The notes below the pieces were generated by a model. That model worked only from the letters and a program-made list of their open reading frames with translations, searched no databases and had not been told where the DNA came from. A stretch of 64,000 nt of DNA from Lachnospiraceae bacterium (lineage in GTDB: Bacteria > Bacillota > Clostridia > Lachnospirales > Lachnospiraceae), in contig JAILMH010000015.1 of the NCBI GenBank assembly GCA_024692715.1, positions 1 through 64,000 of the forward strand. Direction: 5' to 3'. This document shows, in pieces, positions 37,623 through 47,940 of the stretch (position 1 is the first letter of the stretch; every line of letters starts with the position of its first letter). A program made the translations under genes and the position numbers.

Positions 37623-38707
37623 AAAGATTATCGAATTACTTTTTTGGAATAATATTTATCTGGTTCATTTTATCTTCTTTTATTACTCAAAAATTTTATG
37701 GTGAGACCACTAAGTATGCAACGCTGATTGTGTTTATGGCATTTGCGGCAATCATAATAATAAGTGTCGATAAAAGCAGGGTTTCTAAGACAGAGATGTT
37801 GGCGGCCATACTAACTATTATAATATCAGGAGCTAATCTCGTGCTTATAGGATCAAATAAAGGAGCGATGCTTGTTCCGTCTGATATGGCACTGATGCTG
37901 GCCGCGCTTCCCTTTATCCCTAAGGACCTTCCTATAAATAAAATCATGATGGGCGCCGGGGCAATGTTGATGATGTGGTGGTATGCCTGGATACACTGGG
38001 AATATGGATTCAACATGTCGGGACTCGCATTTATTACATTTATGACATGCGGCGAACTTTTTTTTGAATATCTGAAACGCGATCTTGAAATAGATGAGAT
38101 CAAGTATATACAACTATTATTCTGGATAGTTACAATACTTTTCTGCATATGTTATCATGCAAGATCAGCGGCTATGAGCTGCATAGCGTATGGAATTCTG
38201 TGGATGATAATGCCTAAGGTCTGCACTTCTAAATTTTTGTCATGGCTGCTCATTCTTGGAAGCACCATTGGGAGTTTACTTTTTACCGGTCTTTATATAA
38301 TACTGGGAAAGACGGGTATAGATATTAATATTTTATATAAAAGTATTCTTTCAGGCAGACAGGATATCTGGAGTGAACTGTGGGAAGAGTTCTTAAAGCA
38401 TCCGGTTACAGGAATCGGTTCATCGTATCATATGAAAAGCTTTTTTATATTTGAAGTTCACAATGGTATGCTTGATATACTTGTCGTACACGGTATCATA
38501 GTATTTCTGCTGGTTGGCTATTTACTTATTAAAAGGTTAAGAGAACGTACATATATTAATAGGAATTGTACGGAAATAGAAAGGCTTGCAATGGCAGGCG
38601 TATATACCTGGCTTGCTGCCTCCTTTTTTGAAAATGGATTTATAGTACCTCCATATTGTGTTATATTTATTGCATTGCTTAATCAGTCTGGAGATTTAAA
38701 CGATTGA
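37607..38707 (+). CDS. Second O-antigen ligase/polymerase-like membrane protein (Wzy 2)
   Basis: A 366-residue protein with about ten membrane segments. It shares with the gene at 35051 the loop SILSGRQDIWSELWEEFLKH, then VTGIGSS and EVHNGMLDILVVHG, and the earlier GSNKGAMLVPSDMAL versus GSNKGCILILANF. The two are therefore paralogues from an old duplication. ATG 37619, which overlaps the upstream stop, is an alternative start. It is the last gene of the cluster; no clear terminator was seen before the rpsJ promoter. One copy may polymerise while the other ligates. Confidence 0.84.
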   Translation: MSEKMKRLSNYFFGIIFIWFILSSFITQKFYGETTKYATLIVFMAFAAIIIISVDKSRVSKTEMLAAILTIIISGANLVLIGSNKGAMLVPSDMALMLAALPFIPKDLPINKIMMGAGAMLMMWWYAWIHWEYGFNMSGLAFITFMTCGELFFEYLKRDLEIDEIKYIQLLFWIVTILFCICYHARSAAMSCIAYGILWMIMPKVCTSKFLSWLLILGSTIGSLLFTGLYIILGKTGIDINILYKSILSGRQDIWSELWEEFLKHPVTGIGSSYHMKSFFIFEVHNGMLDILVVHGIIVFLLVGYLLIKRLRERTYINRNCTEIERLAMAGVYTWLAASFFENGFIVPPYCVIFIALLNQSGDLND

Positions 38708-38802
38708 AAAGCATATAAATTTATACAAAAAAATGTCACAAAAATCCGTAGAAAATTCGGAATTTTTGTACAAAATTATTTTTTAAAATTTGTAAAAAGT
38801 GC

Positions 38803-38831
38803 TTGAAAATGTAGGGAATTACATGTATAAT
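38803..38831 (+). promoter_or_regulatory. Main promoter of the S10-spc-alpha ribosomal protein operon
   Basis: TTGAAA (38803-38808), exactly 17 bases, TATAAT (38826-38831), inside a very AT-rich upstream stretch (38708-38802) that may act as an UP element. It is the best consensus promoter in the window. Confidence 0.9.
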
Positions 38832-38837
38832 AGCACT

Positions 38838-39063
38838 TGCTGTGACATTGATAGCGTAGAAGCGTGAAGTTGCTGACATGGTCAGGTATCTCCGTGGAGC
38901 GAATGTCAAGTTAGGAAACTGGCGACAAGTCACTGTACGTAATTTAGTTCACTTAGTTGGAGAACGGCCGTTTTGTGTCTATTGCAGCAAGGACACACAC
39001 GGGAACGTGTACAGTCACCGCTTGTCGTACTTAAAAAAGTGCGAAAAGGAGGCGACTTTTTTT
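38838..39063 (+). ncRNA. Structured 5' leader of the S10 operon (candidate ribosomal protein leader)
   Basis: About 225 untranslated bases precede rpsJ. CGACAAG (38923-38929) pairs with CTTGTCG (39021-39027), and ACTGTAC (38932-38938) with GTACAGT (39009-39015). These stacked seven-base helices enclose a hairpin TGTGTC/GACACA (38974-38997). A further AAAAAAGT/ACTTTTTT pairing (39033-39062) puts the ribosome binding site AAAGGAGG in its loop, next to the ATG. This fits translational feedback by an encoded protein (L4 does this in gamma-proteobacteria). The protein partner is unknown here. An open frame runs through the leader but is not coding. Confidence 0.7.
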
Positions 39064-39381
39064 ATGGCAAATCAGGTTATGAGAATCACATTAAAAGCCT
39101 ATGATCATCAGTTAGTTGATGCATCAGCCAGAAAAATCATCGAAACAGTCAAGAAGAACGGATCTGAGGTCAGCGGACCAGTACCCCTTCCTACAAAGAA
39201 AGAGGTAGTTACAATCCTTCGTGCTGTACATAAGTACAAGGATAGCCGTGAGCAGTTCGAGCAGAGAACTCATAAGAGACTCATCGACATCATTGCTCCG
39301 ACACAGAAGACAGTAGATGTTCTTTCAAGACTGGAGATGCCCGCAGGTGTCTATATTGACATCAAGATGAAGAACAAGTAA
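39064..39381 (+). CDS. rpsJ: 30S ribosomal protein S10
   Basis: A 105-residue S10, which sits in the 30S head and, as NusE, joins the NusB antitermination complex. [21 protein letters not shown] and [17 protein letters not shown] (DI.APT region) are diagnostic. I chose ATG 39064, after AAAGGAGG, over longer readings that run into the RNA leader. It is the first gene of the S10 operon; its order with L3, L4, L23, L2 is universal. Confidence 0.98.
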   Translation: MANQVMRITLKAYDHQLVDASARKIIETVKKNGSEVSGPVPLPTKKEVVTILRAVHKYKDSREQFEQRTHKRLIDIIAPTQKTVDVLSRLEMPAGVYIDIKMKNK

Positions 39382-39440
39382 TTAAGATTAATGTATGAAC
39401 GTATCTCGGGCGATATGTTCCAATGCAGAAAGGTGAAAAG

Positions 39441-40124
39441 ATGACAAAAGCTATCTTAGCAAAGAAAATCGGTATGACACAGATTTTCGATGAGAACGGA
39501 GTAGTAACACCTGTAACTGTTCTCGAAGCTGGTCCATGTGTAGTTACACAGATCAAGACAGAAGAGAACGACGGATACAACGCAGTTCAGGTTGGATTCG
39601 GCGAAAGCAAAGACAAGGTTGTTGAGAAGGATGCAAGCGGCAAGGTTAAAGTTGCACACGCTCACGGAACAACAAAGCCACTCGCTGGCCACTTCAAAAA
39701 GGCTGGTGTTGAGTCTAAGAAATTCGTTAAGGAATTCCGTTTTGATAATGCAGCTGAGTATCAGCTTGCACAGGAAATCAAGGCTGATATCTTCGCAGCC
39801 GGCGACATGATCGACGCAACTGCTATCTCAAAGGGTAAAGGTTTCCAGGGTGCAATCAAGAAGAATGGTCAGCACAGAGGACCTATGATGCACGGTTCTA
39901 AGTTCCACAGACATCAGGGTTCAAACGGCGCAAGCTCATATCCTTCAAGAGTATTCAAGGGTAAGGGAATGCCTGGTCACATGGGTGCTAAGCAGATCAC
40001 TGTTCAGAATCTTGAAGTTGTACGTGTAGATGCCGAGAAGAACCTCATCCTCGTTAAGGGATGCGTTCCGGGTGCAAAGAAGGCACTTGTTACCATCAAA
40101 GAGACATGCAAGAAGAATAAATAA
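39441..40124 (+). CDS. rplC: 50S ribosomal protein L3
   Basis: A 227-residue L3, an early 23S-binding assembly protein whose loop reaches the peptidyl transferase centre. The conserved start [17 protein letters not shown] and loop [20 protein letters not shown] are present. It is about 18 residues longer than E. coli L3. I chose ATG 39441 (AAAGGTG upstream) rather than 39423. Confidence 0.98.
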   Translation: MTKAILAKKIGMTQIFDENGVVTPVTVLEAGPCVVTQIKTEENDGYNAVQVGFGESKDKVVEKDASGKVKVAHAHGTTKPLAGHFKKAGVESKKFVKEFRFDNAAEYQLAQEIKADIFAAGDMIDATAISKGKGFQGAIKKNGQHRGPMMHGSKFHRHQGSNGASSYPSRVFKGKGMPGHMGAKQITVQNLEVVRVDAEKNLILVKGCVPGAKKALVTIKETCKKNK

Positions 40125-40150
40125 TATTCGAAGGAAGGAGGATTCAGATA

Positions 40151-40771
40151 ATGGCTAACGTATCAGTTTATAATATGACAGGAAGCGAAGTTGGAACACT
40201 TGAGCTGAATGACGAGATTTTCGGTATTGAAGTTAACGAAAACCTTGTACACCAGGCAGTTCTCCAGCAGCTTGCTGATAATCGTCAGGGAACACAGAAA
40301 GCTAAGACTCGCTCTGAAGTAAGAGGCGGCGGAAGAAAGCCTTGGAAGCAGAAGGGAACAGGCCATGCACGTCAGGGATCAACAAGATCTCCACAGTGGA
40401 CACATGGTGGTGTTGTATTTGCTCCAGTACCAAGAGATTATTCTTTCAAGATGAACAAGAAAGAAAAGAGAATCGCTCTTAAGAGTGCTCTTACATCTCG
40501 TGTTCAGGACAACAAGTTCATCGTACTTGACGAGCTTAAGTTCGAAGGCATTAAGACAAAGAAATTCCAGGAGGTGCTTGATGCACTCAAGGTTAACAAG
40601 GCTCTTGTAATCCTTGATGAGATGGATCAGAATGCAATCCTTTCTGCTAGAAATATTCCTAATGTCATCACAGCTCAGATCAACACGATCAACACATATG
40701 ACATTATGAAATACAGCACAGTTATTGCTACAAAGGCAGCTGTTGCAAAGATTGAGGAGGTATACGCATAA
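40151..40771 (+). CDS. rplD: 50S ribosomal protein L4
   Basis: A 206-residue L4, which lines the peptide exit tunnel. The tunnel loop [19 protein letters not shown] is intact. In gamma-proteobacteria L4 is also the S10 operon repressor, making it a candidate partner for the leader at 38838. The stop codon shares one base with the rplW start. Confidence 0.98.
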   Translation: MANVSVYNMTGSEVGTLELNDEIFGIEVNENLVHQAVLQQLADNRQGTQKAKTRSEVRGGGRKPWKQKGTGHARQGSTRSPQWTHGGVVFAPVPRDYSFKMNKKEKRIALKSALTSRVQDNKFIVLDELKFEGIKTKKFQEVLDALKVNKALVILDEMDQNAILSARNIPNVITAQINTINTYDIMKYSTVIATKAAVAKIEEVYA

Positions 40772-41067
40772 TGGCAACTCTTAATTATTATGATGTTATC
40801 CTTAAGCCAGTAGTTACTGAGAAGTCAATGAATGGCATGGCTGATAAGAAGTATACATTCCTCGTTCACCCTGAAGCTAACAAGACTCAGATCAAAGAGG
40901 CTGTTGAGAAGATGTTCGATACAAAGGTTGCTAAGGTCAACACAATGAACATCCAGGGCAAGAAGAAGAGAAGAGGAATGGTTGTTGGAACAACTGCTAA
41001 GCAGAAGAAGGCAATCGTTACACTTGCAGCTGATAGCAAAGATATCGAAGTATTCGCAGGACTTTAA
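40771..41067 (+). CDS. rplW: 50S ribosomal protein L23
   Basis: A 98-residue L23 at the tunnel exit, where trigger factor and SRP dock. [12 protein letters not shown] and [22 protein letters not shown] identify the family. GAGGAGG precedes the ATG within the end of rplD. Confidence 0.98.
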   Translation: MATLNYYDVILKPVVTEKSMNGMADKKYTFLVHPEANKTQIKEAVEKMFDTKVAKVNTMNIQGKKKRRGMVVGTTAKQKKAIVTLAADSKDIEVFAGL

Positions 41068-41142
41068 TTCTAAGTAATGCGATAACACCGCGTACAGGAC
41101 AAAATTAAAATTATCTGTATGTGAGAAATAAAGGAGAAAAAA

Positions 41143-41991
41143 ATGGGAATCAAAACTTATAACCCATATACACCTTCCAGAAGGAATATGACAGGTTCTG
41201 ATTTCAGCGAGATTACAAAGAGCACTCCTGAGAAGTCTCTTGTTGTAAGACTTGCAAATAAGTCAGGACGTAACAACCAGGGTAAGATCACTGTTCGTCA
41301 TAAGGGCGGCGGAAACAAGGCTAAGTATAGAATTATCGATTTCAAGAGAAACGATAAGGATGGAATGGCTGCTAAGGTTATTGGTATCGAGTACGATCCA
41401 AACAGAACAGCTAACATCGCTCTTGTTTGCTACGAAGATGGTGAGAAGAGATACATCCTTGCACCTCAGGGTCTTACAGATGGTATGAAGATCATGAACG
41501 GACCAGAAGCTGAAGTACGTGTTGGTAACTGCCTTCCACTTTCAGCAATTCCAGTTGGTTCAAGCATCCATAACATCGAGCTTCATCCTGGTAAGGGCGG
41601 ACAGATGGTTCGTTCAGCAGGCGTAAGCGCACAGCTTATGGCTAAAGAAGGTAAGTACGCTACAGTTAAGCTTCCTTCAGGCGAAATGAGAATGGTTCCG
41701 ATCGAGTGCAGAGCTACAATCGGTACAATCGGAAATATTGATCATAACCTTATTAACTATGGTAAGGCTGGTCGTATTCGTCACATGGGCATTCGTCCTA
41801 CAGTTCGTGGTTCTGTTATGAACCCTAACGATCACCCACACGGTGGTGGTGAAGGTCGTGCACCTATCGGACGTCCAGGCCCGAGCACACCTTGGGGCAA
41901 GCCGGCTCTTGGTCTTAAGACTAGAAAGAGAAAGAAGGCTTCAAACAAGCTCATCGTAAGAAGAAGAAACGGCAAAGCTCTTAGCGTATAA
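41143..41991 (+). CDS. rplB: 50S ribosomal protein L2
   Basis: A 282-residue L2, needed for subunit joining and peptidyl transferase structure. The highly conserved [16 protein letters not shown] segment carrying the key His is present, with [16 protein letters not shown] near the N-terminus. A 75-base gap before the gene is the longest between early genes of the operon; no promoter was evident there. Confidence 0.98.
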   Translation: MGIKTYNPYTPSRRNMTGSDFSEITKSTPEKSLVVRLANKSGRNNQGKITVRHKGGGNKAKYRIIDFKRNDKDGMAAKVIGIEYDPNRTANIALVCYEDGEKRYILAPQGLTDGMKIMNGPEAEVRVGNCLPLSAIPVGSSIHNIELHPGKGGQMVRSAGVSAQLMAKEGKYATVKLPSGEMRMVPIECRATIGTIGNIDHNLINYGKAGRIRHMGIRPTVRGSVMNPNDHPHGGGEGRAPIGRPGPSTPWGKPALGLKTRKRKKASNKLIVRRRNGKALSV

Positions 41992-42002
41992 GGAGGATTA
42001 AT

Positions 42003-42275
42003 ATGTCACGTTCACTTAAAAAGGGACCGTTCGCTGACGAGAGCCTTCTGAAGAAGGTTGATGCGATGAATCAGAGCGGCAGTAAAGAAGTCATTAAGAC
42101 TTGGTCACGTCGTTCAACAATCTTCCCATCATTCGTTGGTCACACCATCGCAGTACATGATGGAAGAAAGCACGTTCCGGTTTACATTACAGAAGATATG
42201 GTTGGACATAAGCTTGGTGAATTTGTTGGTACACGTACTTACAAAGGACATGCTTCAGTTTCAACTGTTAAATAA
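42003..42275 (+). CDS. rpsS: 30S ribosomal protein S19
   Basis: A 90-residue S19 of the 30S head. [17 protein letters not shown] and [22 protein letters not shown] are diagnostic. AAGGAGG lies seven bases before ATG. Confidence 0.98.
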   Translation: MSRSLKKGPFADESLLKKVDAMNQSGSKEVIKTWSRRSTIFPSFVGHTIAVHDGRKHVPVYITEDMVGHKLGEFVGTRTYKGHASVSTVK

Positions 42276-42303
42276 TAGGATAATCTGAAAGGAGGTTTTA
42301 TCC

Positions 42304-42693
42304 ATGGCAAGAGGACATCGTTCCCATATTAAAAGAGAAAGAAATGCAGTTAAGGATACCAGACCGTCAGCAAAGTTATCCTATGCTAGAATTCCGGTAC
42401 AGAAGGCATGCTTCGTACTGGATGCTATCAGAGGCAAGAGCTATACTGAAGCAAAAGGTATTCTGATGTACAATCCGAGATACGCTTCTAGCGTTATTCT
42501 GAAGCTCCTCGAATCTGCTGCAGCAAATGCTGAAAACAACAATGGTCTTAATAAGGCTGGTCTTTACATCGCTGAGTGCTATGCAAGCCAGGGACCGATC
42601 ATGAAGCGTATTCAGCCTCGTGCACAGGGCAGAGCTTACAGAATTGAGAAGAGAATGAGCCACATTACTCTCATTCTTGACGAGAAGAACTAA
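42304..42693 (+). CDS. rplV: 50S ribosomal protein L22
   Basis: A 129-residue L22, whose beta-hairpin forms part of the exit-tunnel constriction. Conserved are PSAKLSYARIPVQKACFVLD and the hairpin RIQPRAQGRAYRIEKRMSHI. AAAGGAGG precedes ATG. Confidence 0.98.
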   Translation: MARGHRSHIKRERNAVKDTRPSAKLSYARIPVQKACFVLDAIRGKSYTEAKGILMYNPRYASSVILKLLESAAANAENNNGLNKAGLYIAECYASQGPIMKRIQPRAQGRAYRIEKRMSHITLILDEKN

Positions 42694-42715
42694 GGCGTAG
42701 AAAGGAGATCATTCA

Positions 42716-43393
42716 ATGGGTCAGAAAGTAAATCCCCACGGCTTAAGAGTCGGTGTTATTAAGGATTGGGATTCTAAATGGTATGCAGAAGGCGACTTCG
42801 CAGATTACCTTGTAGAAGATTACAAGATCAGAACATATTTGAAGAAGAAGCTTTACTCAGCAGGTATCTCCAAGATCGAAATCGAGAGATCAGCTGGTAA
42901 GGTTAGAGCTACAGTTCTTACATCTAGACCTGGTATCATCATCGGTAAAGGTGGTAAGGACATCGAAGCTACAAAGAAGCAGCTTGCAAAAGAGACAGGC
43001 AAGAACGTAGATATCGAAATCAAGCAGATTAAGCGCCCAGATATGGATGCTCAGCTTGTCGCTGAGAACATCGCTAACCAGCTTGAGAACCGTGTATCAT
43101 TCAGACGTGCTATGAAGTCTGCTATGCAGAGAACACTTAAGAATGGTGCTAAGGGTATCAAGGCATCTTGTTCAGGACGTCTTGGCGGTGCTGATATCGC
43201 TCGTCGTGAGTTCTATTCAGAGGGTACTATTCCTCTTCAGACTCTTCGTGCTGATATCGACTATGGTTTCGCTGAGGCAAACACAACTTATGGTAAAGTC
43301 GGTGTTAAAGTATGGATCTATAAGGGTGAAGTACTTCCCGGAAAAAAACAGACTGCTGATCGCAAGGCAGCTAAGGAAGGGAGCGATAAATAA
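42716..43393 (+). CDS. rpsC: 30S ribosomal protein S3
   Basis: A 225-residue S3 near the mRNA entry channel, with helicase activity together with S4. It begins [23 protein letters not shown] type II KH domain carries [25 protein letters not shown] precedes ATG. Confidence 0.98.
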   Translation: MGQKVNPHGLRVGVIKDWDSKWYAEGDFADYLVEDYKIRTYLKKKLYSAGISKIEIERSAGKVRATVLTSRPGIIIGKGGKDIEATKKQLAKETGKNVDIEIKQIKRPDMDAQLVAENIANQLENRVSFRRAMKSAMQRTLKNGAKGIKASCSGRLGGADIARREFYSEGTIPLQTLRADIDYGFAEANTTYGKVGVKVWIYKGEVLPGKKQTADRKAAKEGSDK

Positions 43394-43395
43394 CT

Positions 43396-43845
43396 ATGTT
43401 AATGCCAAAGAGAGTTAAGCATCGTAAGCAGATGCGTGGTTCACTTAGAGGTAAGGCTAACAGTGGTAACAGAGTTACTTACGGTGAGTTCGGTATGGTT
43501 GCTCTTGAGCCTTGCTGGATCAGATCTAATCAGATCGAAGCAGCCCGTGTTGCTATGACTAGATACGTAAAGCGTGGTGGTCAGGTATGGATCAAGATCT
43601 TCCCTGACAAGCCAGTTACAACAAAGCCCCTCGGAACTCGTATGGGATCTGGTAAGGGTGCTGTTGATCACTGGGTAGCAGTAGTAAAACCAGGCCGTGT
43701 AATGTTTGAAATCGCAGGCGTTCCGGAAGAGACAGCAAGAGAAGCACTTCGTCTTGCTTCACACAAGCTTCCGTGCAAGGTTAAGATCGTGTCCAAGGCT
43801 GATTTAGATGCAGCCGTAGCAGCTAAAGAAGGCGGTGAAGCATAA
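43396..43845 (+). CDS. rplP: 50S ribosomal protein L16
   Basis: A 149-residue L16 near the A-site t[27 protein letters not shown] and [22 protein letters not shown] are typical. ATG 43396 and ATG 43402 are both possible starts; relatives usually begin MLMPKR, favouring the first. It overlaps rpmC by one base. Confidence 0.98.
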   Translation: MLMPKRVKHRKQMRGSLRGKANSGNRVTYGEFGMVALEPCWIRSNQIEAARVAMTRYVKRGGQVWIKIFPDKPVTTKPLGTRMGSGKGAVDHWVAVVKPGRVMFEIAGVPEETAREALRLASHKLPCKVKIVSKADLDAAVAAKEGGEA

Positions 43846-44051
43846 TGAAGACTGATAAGTATGTTGCAGATTTAAGAGCAAAGTCAGTTTCTGAGCTTTC
43901 AGAAGAGCTGACAGCAGCAAAGAAAGAGCTTTTCAATTTAAGATTCCAGAATGCGACAAACCAGCTTGACAACACCAGCAGAATCAGAGAAGTGAGAAAG
44001 AATATCGCAAGAATTCAGACAGTCCTCACTGAGAATGCTGCGAAGGCCTAA
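43845..44051 (+). CDS. rpmC: 50S ribosomal protein L29
   Basis: A 68-residue two-helix L29 near the tunnel exit. [26 protein letters not shown] and the [11 protein letters not shown] helix are diagnostic. The ATG overlaps the rplP stop by one base. Confidence 0.97.
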   Translation: MKTDKYVADLRAKSVSELSEELTAAKKELFNLRFQNATNQLDNTSRIREVRKNIARIQTVLTENAAKA

Positions 44052-44071
44052 GGCGTCGGGAAGGAGATAAA

Positions 44072-44329
44072 ATGGCAGAAAGAAATCTCAGAAAGACACG
44101 TACCGGTAAGGTTGTCAGCAACAAGATGGACAAGACCATCACGGTAGCGGTTGTCGATAATGTTAAGCATCCTCTTTACAAGAAGATCGTAAAGAAGACA
44201 TATAAACTTAGAGCTCAGGATGAGAATAACGAGTGCAATATTGGTGATACAGTAAGAGTAATGGAGACAAGACCTCTTTCAAAAACCAAGAGATGGAGAC
44301 TCGTAGAGATCATCGAGAGAGCTAAATAA
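44072..44329 (+). CDS. rpsQ: 30S ribosomal protein S17
   Basis: An 85-residue S17, an early 16S-binding protein with an OB fold. [21 protein letters not shown], then a [17 protein letters not shown] segment, confirm the family. GGAAGGAG precedes ATG. Confidence 0.98.
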   Translation: MAERNLRKTRTGKVVSNKMDKTITVAVVDNVKHPLYKKIVKKTYKLRAQDENNECNIGDTVRVMETRPLSKTKRWRLVEIIERAK

Positions 44330-44354
44330 CTCAGGTGAAAGGAGAATTGTCAGC

Positions 44355-44723
44355 ATGGTACAGCAGGAAACAAGATTAAAAGTCGCAGATAATACCGGCG
44401 CCAAGGAAATCCTTTGCATCAGAGTTTTAGGCGGCTCAACCAGAAGATATGCAAGTATCGGCGATGTTATCGTTGCTTCTGTTAAAGATGCAACACCAGG
44501 CGGTGTTGTAAAAAAGGGTGACGTAGTTAAGGCTGTTGTAGTACGTACAGTAAAGAGCGTTCGTCGTAAGGATGGTTCATATATCAGATTTGATGAAAAC
44601 GCAGCAGTTGTTATCAAAGATGATAAAACACCAAGAGGAACTCGTATCTTTGGACCGGTTGCTCGTGAACTTCGTGATAAAGGCTTCATGAAGATCGTTT
44701 CACTTGCACCGGAAGTATTATAA
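44355..44723 (+). CDS. rplN: 50S ribosomal protein L14
   Basis: A 122-residue L14, a bridge protein on the subunit interface that also binds RsfS. It begins [19 protein letters not shown] and contains [17 protein letters not shown]. It starts the spc part of the cluster; no separate promoter was seen before it. Confidence 0.98.
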   Translation: MVQQETRLKVADNTGAKEILCIRVLGGSTRRYASIGDVIVASVKDATPGGVVKKGDVVKAVVVRTVKSVRRKDGSYIRFDENAAVVIKDDKTPRGTRIFGPVARELRDKGFMKIVSLAPEVL

Positions 44724-44737
44724 GGAGGTGTCACCAA

Positions 44738-45049
44738 ATGGCAATGTCAAAGATCAAGAAGGGTGATACCGTTCAGGTAATCGCCGGCAAAGATAAAGGC
44801 AAGAGCGGAAAGGTTCTTTCCGTTGATGTAAAGAAGAATAAGGTTGTAGTTGAAGGTGTTAACATGATTTCTAAGCATGAGAAGCCTTCAGCAGTTAACC
44901 CTGATGGTGGTATCGTACACAGAGAAGCAGCATTTGACCTTTCTAACGTTATGTATCTTGCAAACGGAAAGCCTACCAGAATTGGTTTCAAGGTTGAAGG
45001 TGATAAGAAGGTACGTTTCGCTAAGTCAACAGGCGAAGTAATTGACTGA
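44738..45049 (+). CDS. rplX: 50S ribosomal protein L24
   Basis: A 103-residue L24, an assembly initiator with a KOW motif ([21 protein letters not shown]). TAAGGAGGTG precedes the ATG; a second ATG two codons later (MSKIKKG) is an equally good start. Confidence 0.98.
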   Translation: MAMSKIKKGDTVQVIAGKDKGKSGKVLSVDVKKNKVVVEGVNMISKHEKPSAVNPDGGIVHREAAFDLSNVMYLANGKPTRIGFKVEGDKKVRFAKSTGEVID

Positions 45050-45065
45050 GGAAAGGAGGAAATAA

Positions 45066-45605
45066 ATGAGCAGACTTAAAGATCAGTATAAGAGCGAAAT
45101 CGTCGATGCAATGACGAAGAAGTTCGGATATAAGAATATTATGGAAGTCCCGAAGATCGTTAAGATTGTCGTTAACATGGGTGTTGGTGAAGCTAAGGAG
45201 AACGCAAAGGTTCTTGACAGCGCAGTATCAGACCTTGAGACAATCACAGGTCAGAAGGCAGTAACAACAAAGGCAAAGAAGGCCGTTGCTAACTTCAAGA
45301 TCAGAGAGGGTATGCCGATCGGATGTAAGGTTACTCTTCGTGGCGAGAAAATGTATGAGTTCCTTGATCGTCTCGTAAACCTTGCTCTTCCTCGAGTACG
45401 TGACTTCCACGGAGTAAACGCTAACTCATTTGATGGCAGAGGTAACTATGCCCTTGGTATCAAAGAGCAGCTTATCTTCCCGGAAATCGAGTACGATAAG
45501 ATCGATAAGGTAAGAGGTATGGACATCATTGTTGTCACAACTGCAAAGACAGACGAAGAAGCACGTGAGCTTCTTAGACTGTTCAATATGCCTTTCCAGA
45601 AATAA
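45066..45605 (+). CDS. rplE: 50S ribosomal protein L5
   Basis: A 179-residue L5 that binds 5S rRNA in the central protuberance. [38 protein letters not shown] and [16 protein letters not shown] are diagnostic. GAAAGGAGG precedes ATG. Confidence 0.98.
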   Translation: MSRLKDQYKSEIVDAMTKKFGYKNIMEVPKIVKIVVNMGVGEAKENAKVLDSAVSDLETITGQKAVTTKAKKAVANFKIREGMPIGCKVTLRGEKMYEFLDRLVNLALPRVRDFHGVNANSFDGRGNYALGIKEQLIFPEIEYDKIDKVRGMDIIVVTTAKTDEEARELLRLFNMPFQK

Positions 45606-45618
45606 GGAGGATTAATTC

Positions 45619-45804
45619 ATGGCTAAGTTATCTATGAAGCTGAAGCAGCAGCGCAAACCTAAGTTTTCTACAAGGGCATATACACGCTGCAGAATCTGTG
45701 GCCGTCCGCACTCAGTTCTTCGTAAGTATGGTATCTGCAGAGTATGCTTCCGCGAACTTGCATATAAGGGACAGATTCCTGGCGTTAAAAAAGCGTCTTG
45801 GTAA
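45619..45804 (+). CDS. rpsN: 30S ribosomal protein S14, zinc-binding (type Z)
   Basis: A 61-residue short S14 with the four zinc-binding Cys as CRIC and CRVC, RYTRC-type start and the end [12 protein letters not shown]. This zinc form is the main S14 of Firmicutes and is replaced by a zinc-free paralogue under zinc limitation where one exists. Confidence 0.98.
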   Translation: MAKLSMKLKQQRKPKFSTRAYTRCRICGRPHSVLRKYGICRVCFRELAYKGQIPGVKKASW

Positions 45805-45840
45805 GTTCGATAAGTACTGACAGATCATAAGGAGGTTAAA

Positions 45841-46242
45841 ATGACAACAAATGATCCGATTGCAGATATGCTTACAAGAATTCGTAATGCAAATACTGCA
45901 AAACACGATACAGTTGATATTCCTTCATCTAAGATGAAGGTTGCTATAGCTGATATCCTTGTTGATGAAGGTTACATCAAGAAGTATGAGATGGTAGACA
46001 ACAACGGTTTTAAGGATATCCGCATCACTTTGAAGTATGCTGATGACAAGCAGAAGAGAATCATCACAGGACTTAAGAGAATCTCTAAGCCTGGTCTTCG
46101 TATTTACGCAGGCAAGGATAAGCTTCCTAGAGTTCTTGGTGGACTTGGTATCGCTATCATCTCTACTAACCAGGGTGTTGTTACTGATAAAAAAGCAAGA
46201 GAACTCAATGTTGGCGGCGAAGTACTCGCCTTTGTTTGGTAA
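45841..46242 (+). CDS. rpsH: 30S ribosomal protein S8
   Basis: A 133-residue S8. It begins [16 protein letters not shown] and ends [12 protein letters not shown]8 is the spc operon repressor in E. coli; no equivalent site was identified here. AAGGAGG precedes ATG. Confidence 0.98.
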   Translation: MTTNDPIADMLTRIRNANTAKHDTVDIPSSKMKVAIADILVDEGYIKKYEMVDNNGFKDIRITLKYADDKQKRIITGLKRISKPGLRIYAGKDKLPRVLGGLGIAIISTNQGVVTDKKARELNVGGEVLAFVW

Positions 46243-46262
46243 TTAATTAGGAGGTAGCGGGC

Positions 46263-46802
46263 ATGTCACGAATCGGAAAAATGCCTATCGCAATTCCTGC
46301 TGGTGTAACAGTAGAAGTTGCAGAAAATAATAAAGTGACTGTTAAAGGACCAAAGGGAACTCTGGAAAGAGTTCTTCCTTCAGTTCTTACAATTAAGGTT
46401 GAAGACGGTCATGTCGTTGTAGAGAGACCTAATGATGAGAAAGAGACCAAGGCTCTGCACGGTCTTACAAGATCCCTCATCAATAACATGGTTGTTGGTG
46501 TCCATGAAGGTTATAAGAAGGTTCTTGAAATCAACGGTGTTGGTTTCAGAGCTCAGAAGCAGGGTAAGAAACTGACAATGTCTCTTGGATTCTCTCATCC
46601 AGTAATTATGGAAGATCCAGAAGGAATTGAGACAAAGGTCGTTGATAATAAAATCGAAGTCGAAGGTATCGACAAAGAAAAAGTCGGTCAGTATGCGGCT
46701 GTAATCAGAGATAAGAAGAGACCTGAACCATATAAGGGTAAGGGTATTAAGTATATCGATGAAACTATCAGACGTAAAGTCGGCAAGACAGGTAAGAAGT
46801 AA
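46263..46802 (+). CDS. rplF: 50S ribosomal protein L6
   Basis: A 179-residue L6 near the sarcin-ricin loop. It begins [14 protein letters not shown] and ends with [16 protein letters not shown], both highly conserved. AGGAGG precedes ATG by seven bases. Confidence 0.98.
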   Translation: MSRIGKMPIAIPAGVTVEVAENNKVTVKGPKGTLERVLPSVLTIKVEDGHVVVERPNDEKETKALHGLTRSLINNMVVGVHEGYKKVLEINGVGFRAQKQGKKLTMSLGFSHPVIMEDPEGIETKVVDNKIEVEGIDKEKVGQYAAVIRDKKRPEPYKGKGIKYIDETIRRKVGKTGKK

Positions 46803-46818
46803 GGAGGAGCGATAGGAA

Positions 46819-47187
46819 ATGATTAGCAAGAAATCAAGAACTGAAGTTCGTGAAAAGAAGCACCTTAAAGTTCGCAATCGTTTCAGCGGCACACCTGAGA
46901 GACCACGTCTGTCAGTTTTCAGAAGCAATAAGCACATGTATGCTCAGATCATCGATGATGTTGCTGGAAAGACACTGGTTGCTGCTTCTACTGTTGAAAA
47001 GGCTGTAAGTTCTGAGCTTAAGTTCACAGACAATGTTGAAGCTGCTACATATCTTGGATCAGTAATCGGCAAGAGAGCAATCGAAAAGGGTATCAAGCAG
47101 GTTGTCTTCGACAGAGGCGGTTTCATTTACCAGGGTAAGATTAAGGCACTGGCAGATGCAGCAAGAGAAGCCGGACTCGAATTCTAA
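46819..47187 (+). CDS. rplR: 50S ribosomal protein L18
   Basis: A 122-residue L18 that binds 5S rRNA with L5. [21 protein letters not shown] and the C-terminal [20 protein letters not shown] identify it. Confidence 0.98.
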   Translation: MISKKSRTEVREKKHLKVRNRFSGTPERPRLSVFRSNKHMYAQIIDDVAGKTLVAASTVEKAVSSELKFTDNVEAATYLGSVIGKRAIEKGIKQVVFDRGGFIYQGKIKALADAAREAGLEF

Positions 47188-47204
47188 TACGAAAGGAGAA
47201 GACA

Positions 47205-47714
47205 ATGAATCACTCTAAAATCGATGCAAGCAGCCTTGAGCTGATTGACAGAGTAGTAACCATCAAGCGTGTTACCAAGGTTGTAAAAGGTGGACGTAAC
47301 ATGCGTTTTTCAGCTCTCGTTGTAGTAGGCGATGGCAACGGTCACGTTGGTGTTGGCCTTGGTAAAGCAGCTGAAATTCCTGAAGCAATCCGTAAGGGAA
47401 GAGAAGATGCATCTAAGAAGCTTATCAGCGTAACACTTGATAAGAATGGATCAATCTCTCACGATTTCATCGGCAAGTTCGGTGGAGCTTCCATCCTTCT
47501 TAAGAAGGCTCCGGAAGGTACTGGTATCATCGCTGGCGGTCCTGCACGTATCGTTTGCGAAGTAGCAGGTATCAGAAACATCCGTACTAAGTCACTTGGT
47601 TCAAACAACAAGCAGAACGTAGTTCTTGCAACTATCGACGCTTTATCACAGCTTAAGACTCCGGAAGAAGTTGCAGCTAACCGTGGTAAGTCCGTTGAAG
47701 AAGTACTGAGCTAA
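47205..47714 (+). CDS. rpsE: 30S ribosomal protein S5
   Basis: A 169-residue S5, important for decoding accuracy. [22 protein letters not shown] and [19 protein letters not shown] are conserved; the loop KGGRNMRF is where spectinomycin-resistance changes arise in other species, and no unusual residue is seen. Confidence 0.98.
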   Translation: MNHSKIDASSLELIDRVVTIKRVTKVVKGGRNMRFSALVVVGDGNGHVGVGLGKAAEIPEAIRKGREDASKKLISVTLDKNGSISHDFIGKFGGASILLKKAPEGTGIIAGGPARIVCEVAGIRNIRTKSLGSNNKQNVVLATIDALSQLKTPEEVAANRGKSVEEVLS

Positions 47715-47737
47715 GTTCTTACGAGATGGAGGTTACA

Positions 47738-47923
47738 ATGGCTGACAAGAAATTAAAAGTTACATTAGTTAAATCAACAATCGGTGCAATTCCGAAGCAC
47801 AGAAAGACTGTAGAAGCTCTCGGACTGCACAAGACTTACAATTCGGTTGAGCTGCCTGATAACGATGCTGTTCGCGGCATGGTTAATGCTGTTCGCCACC
47901 TTGTAAAGGTTGAAGAAATCTAA
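47738..47923 (+). CDS. rpmD: 50S ribosomal protein L30
   Basis: A 61-residue L30. [22 protein letters not shown] and [15 protein letters not shown] are diagnostic. I chose ATG 47738 because GATGGAGG lies just upstream; ATG 47726 would add four residues and overlap that site. Confidence 0.96.
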   Translation: MADKKLKVTLVKSTIGAIPKHRKTVEALGLHKTYNSVELPDNDAVRGMVNAVRHLVKVEEI

Positions 47924-47940
47924 TTATAGGAGGTGTAGAG

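Noticed and set aside
38878-39063. Open frame extending rpsJ upstream by 62 codons
   Set aside because: S10 starts at 39064 with a strong ribosome binding site; the extension crosses the base-paired leader and has no family match.
46380-46937. 185-codon minus-strand open frame
   Set aside because: It lies antisense across rplF and rplR, which are certain; codon bias of the plus strand creates it.
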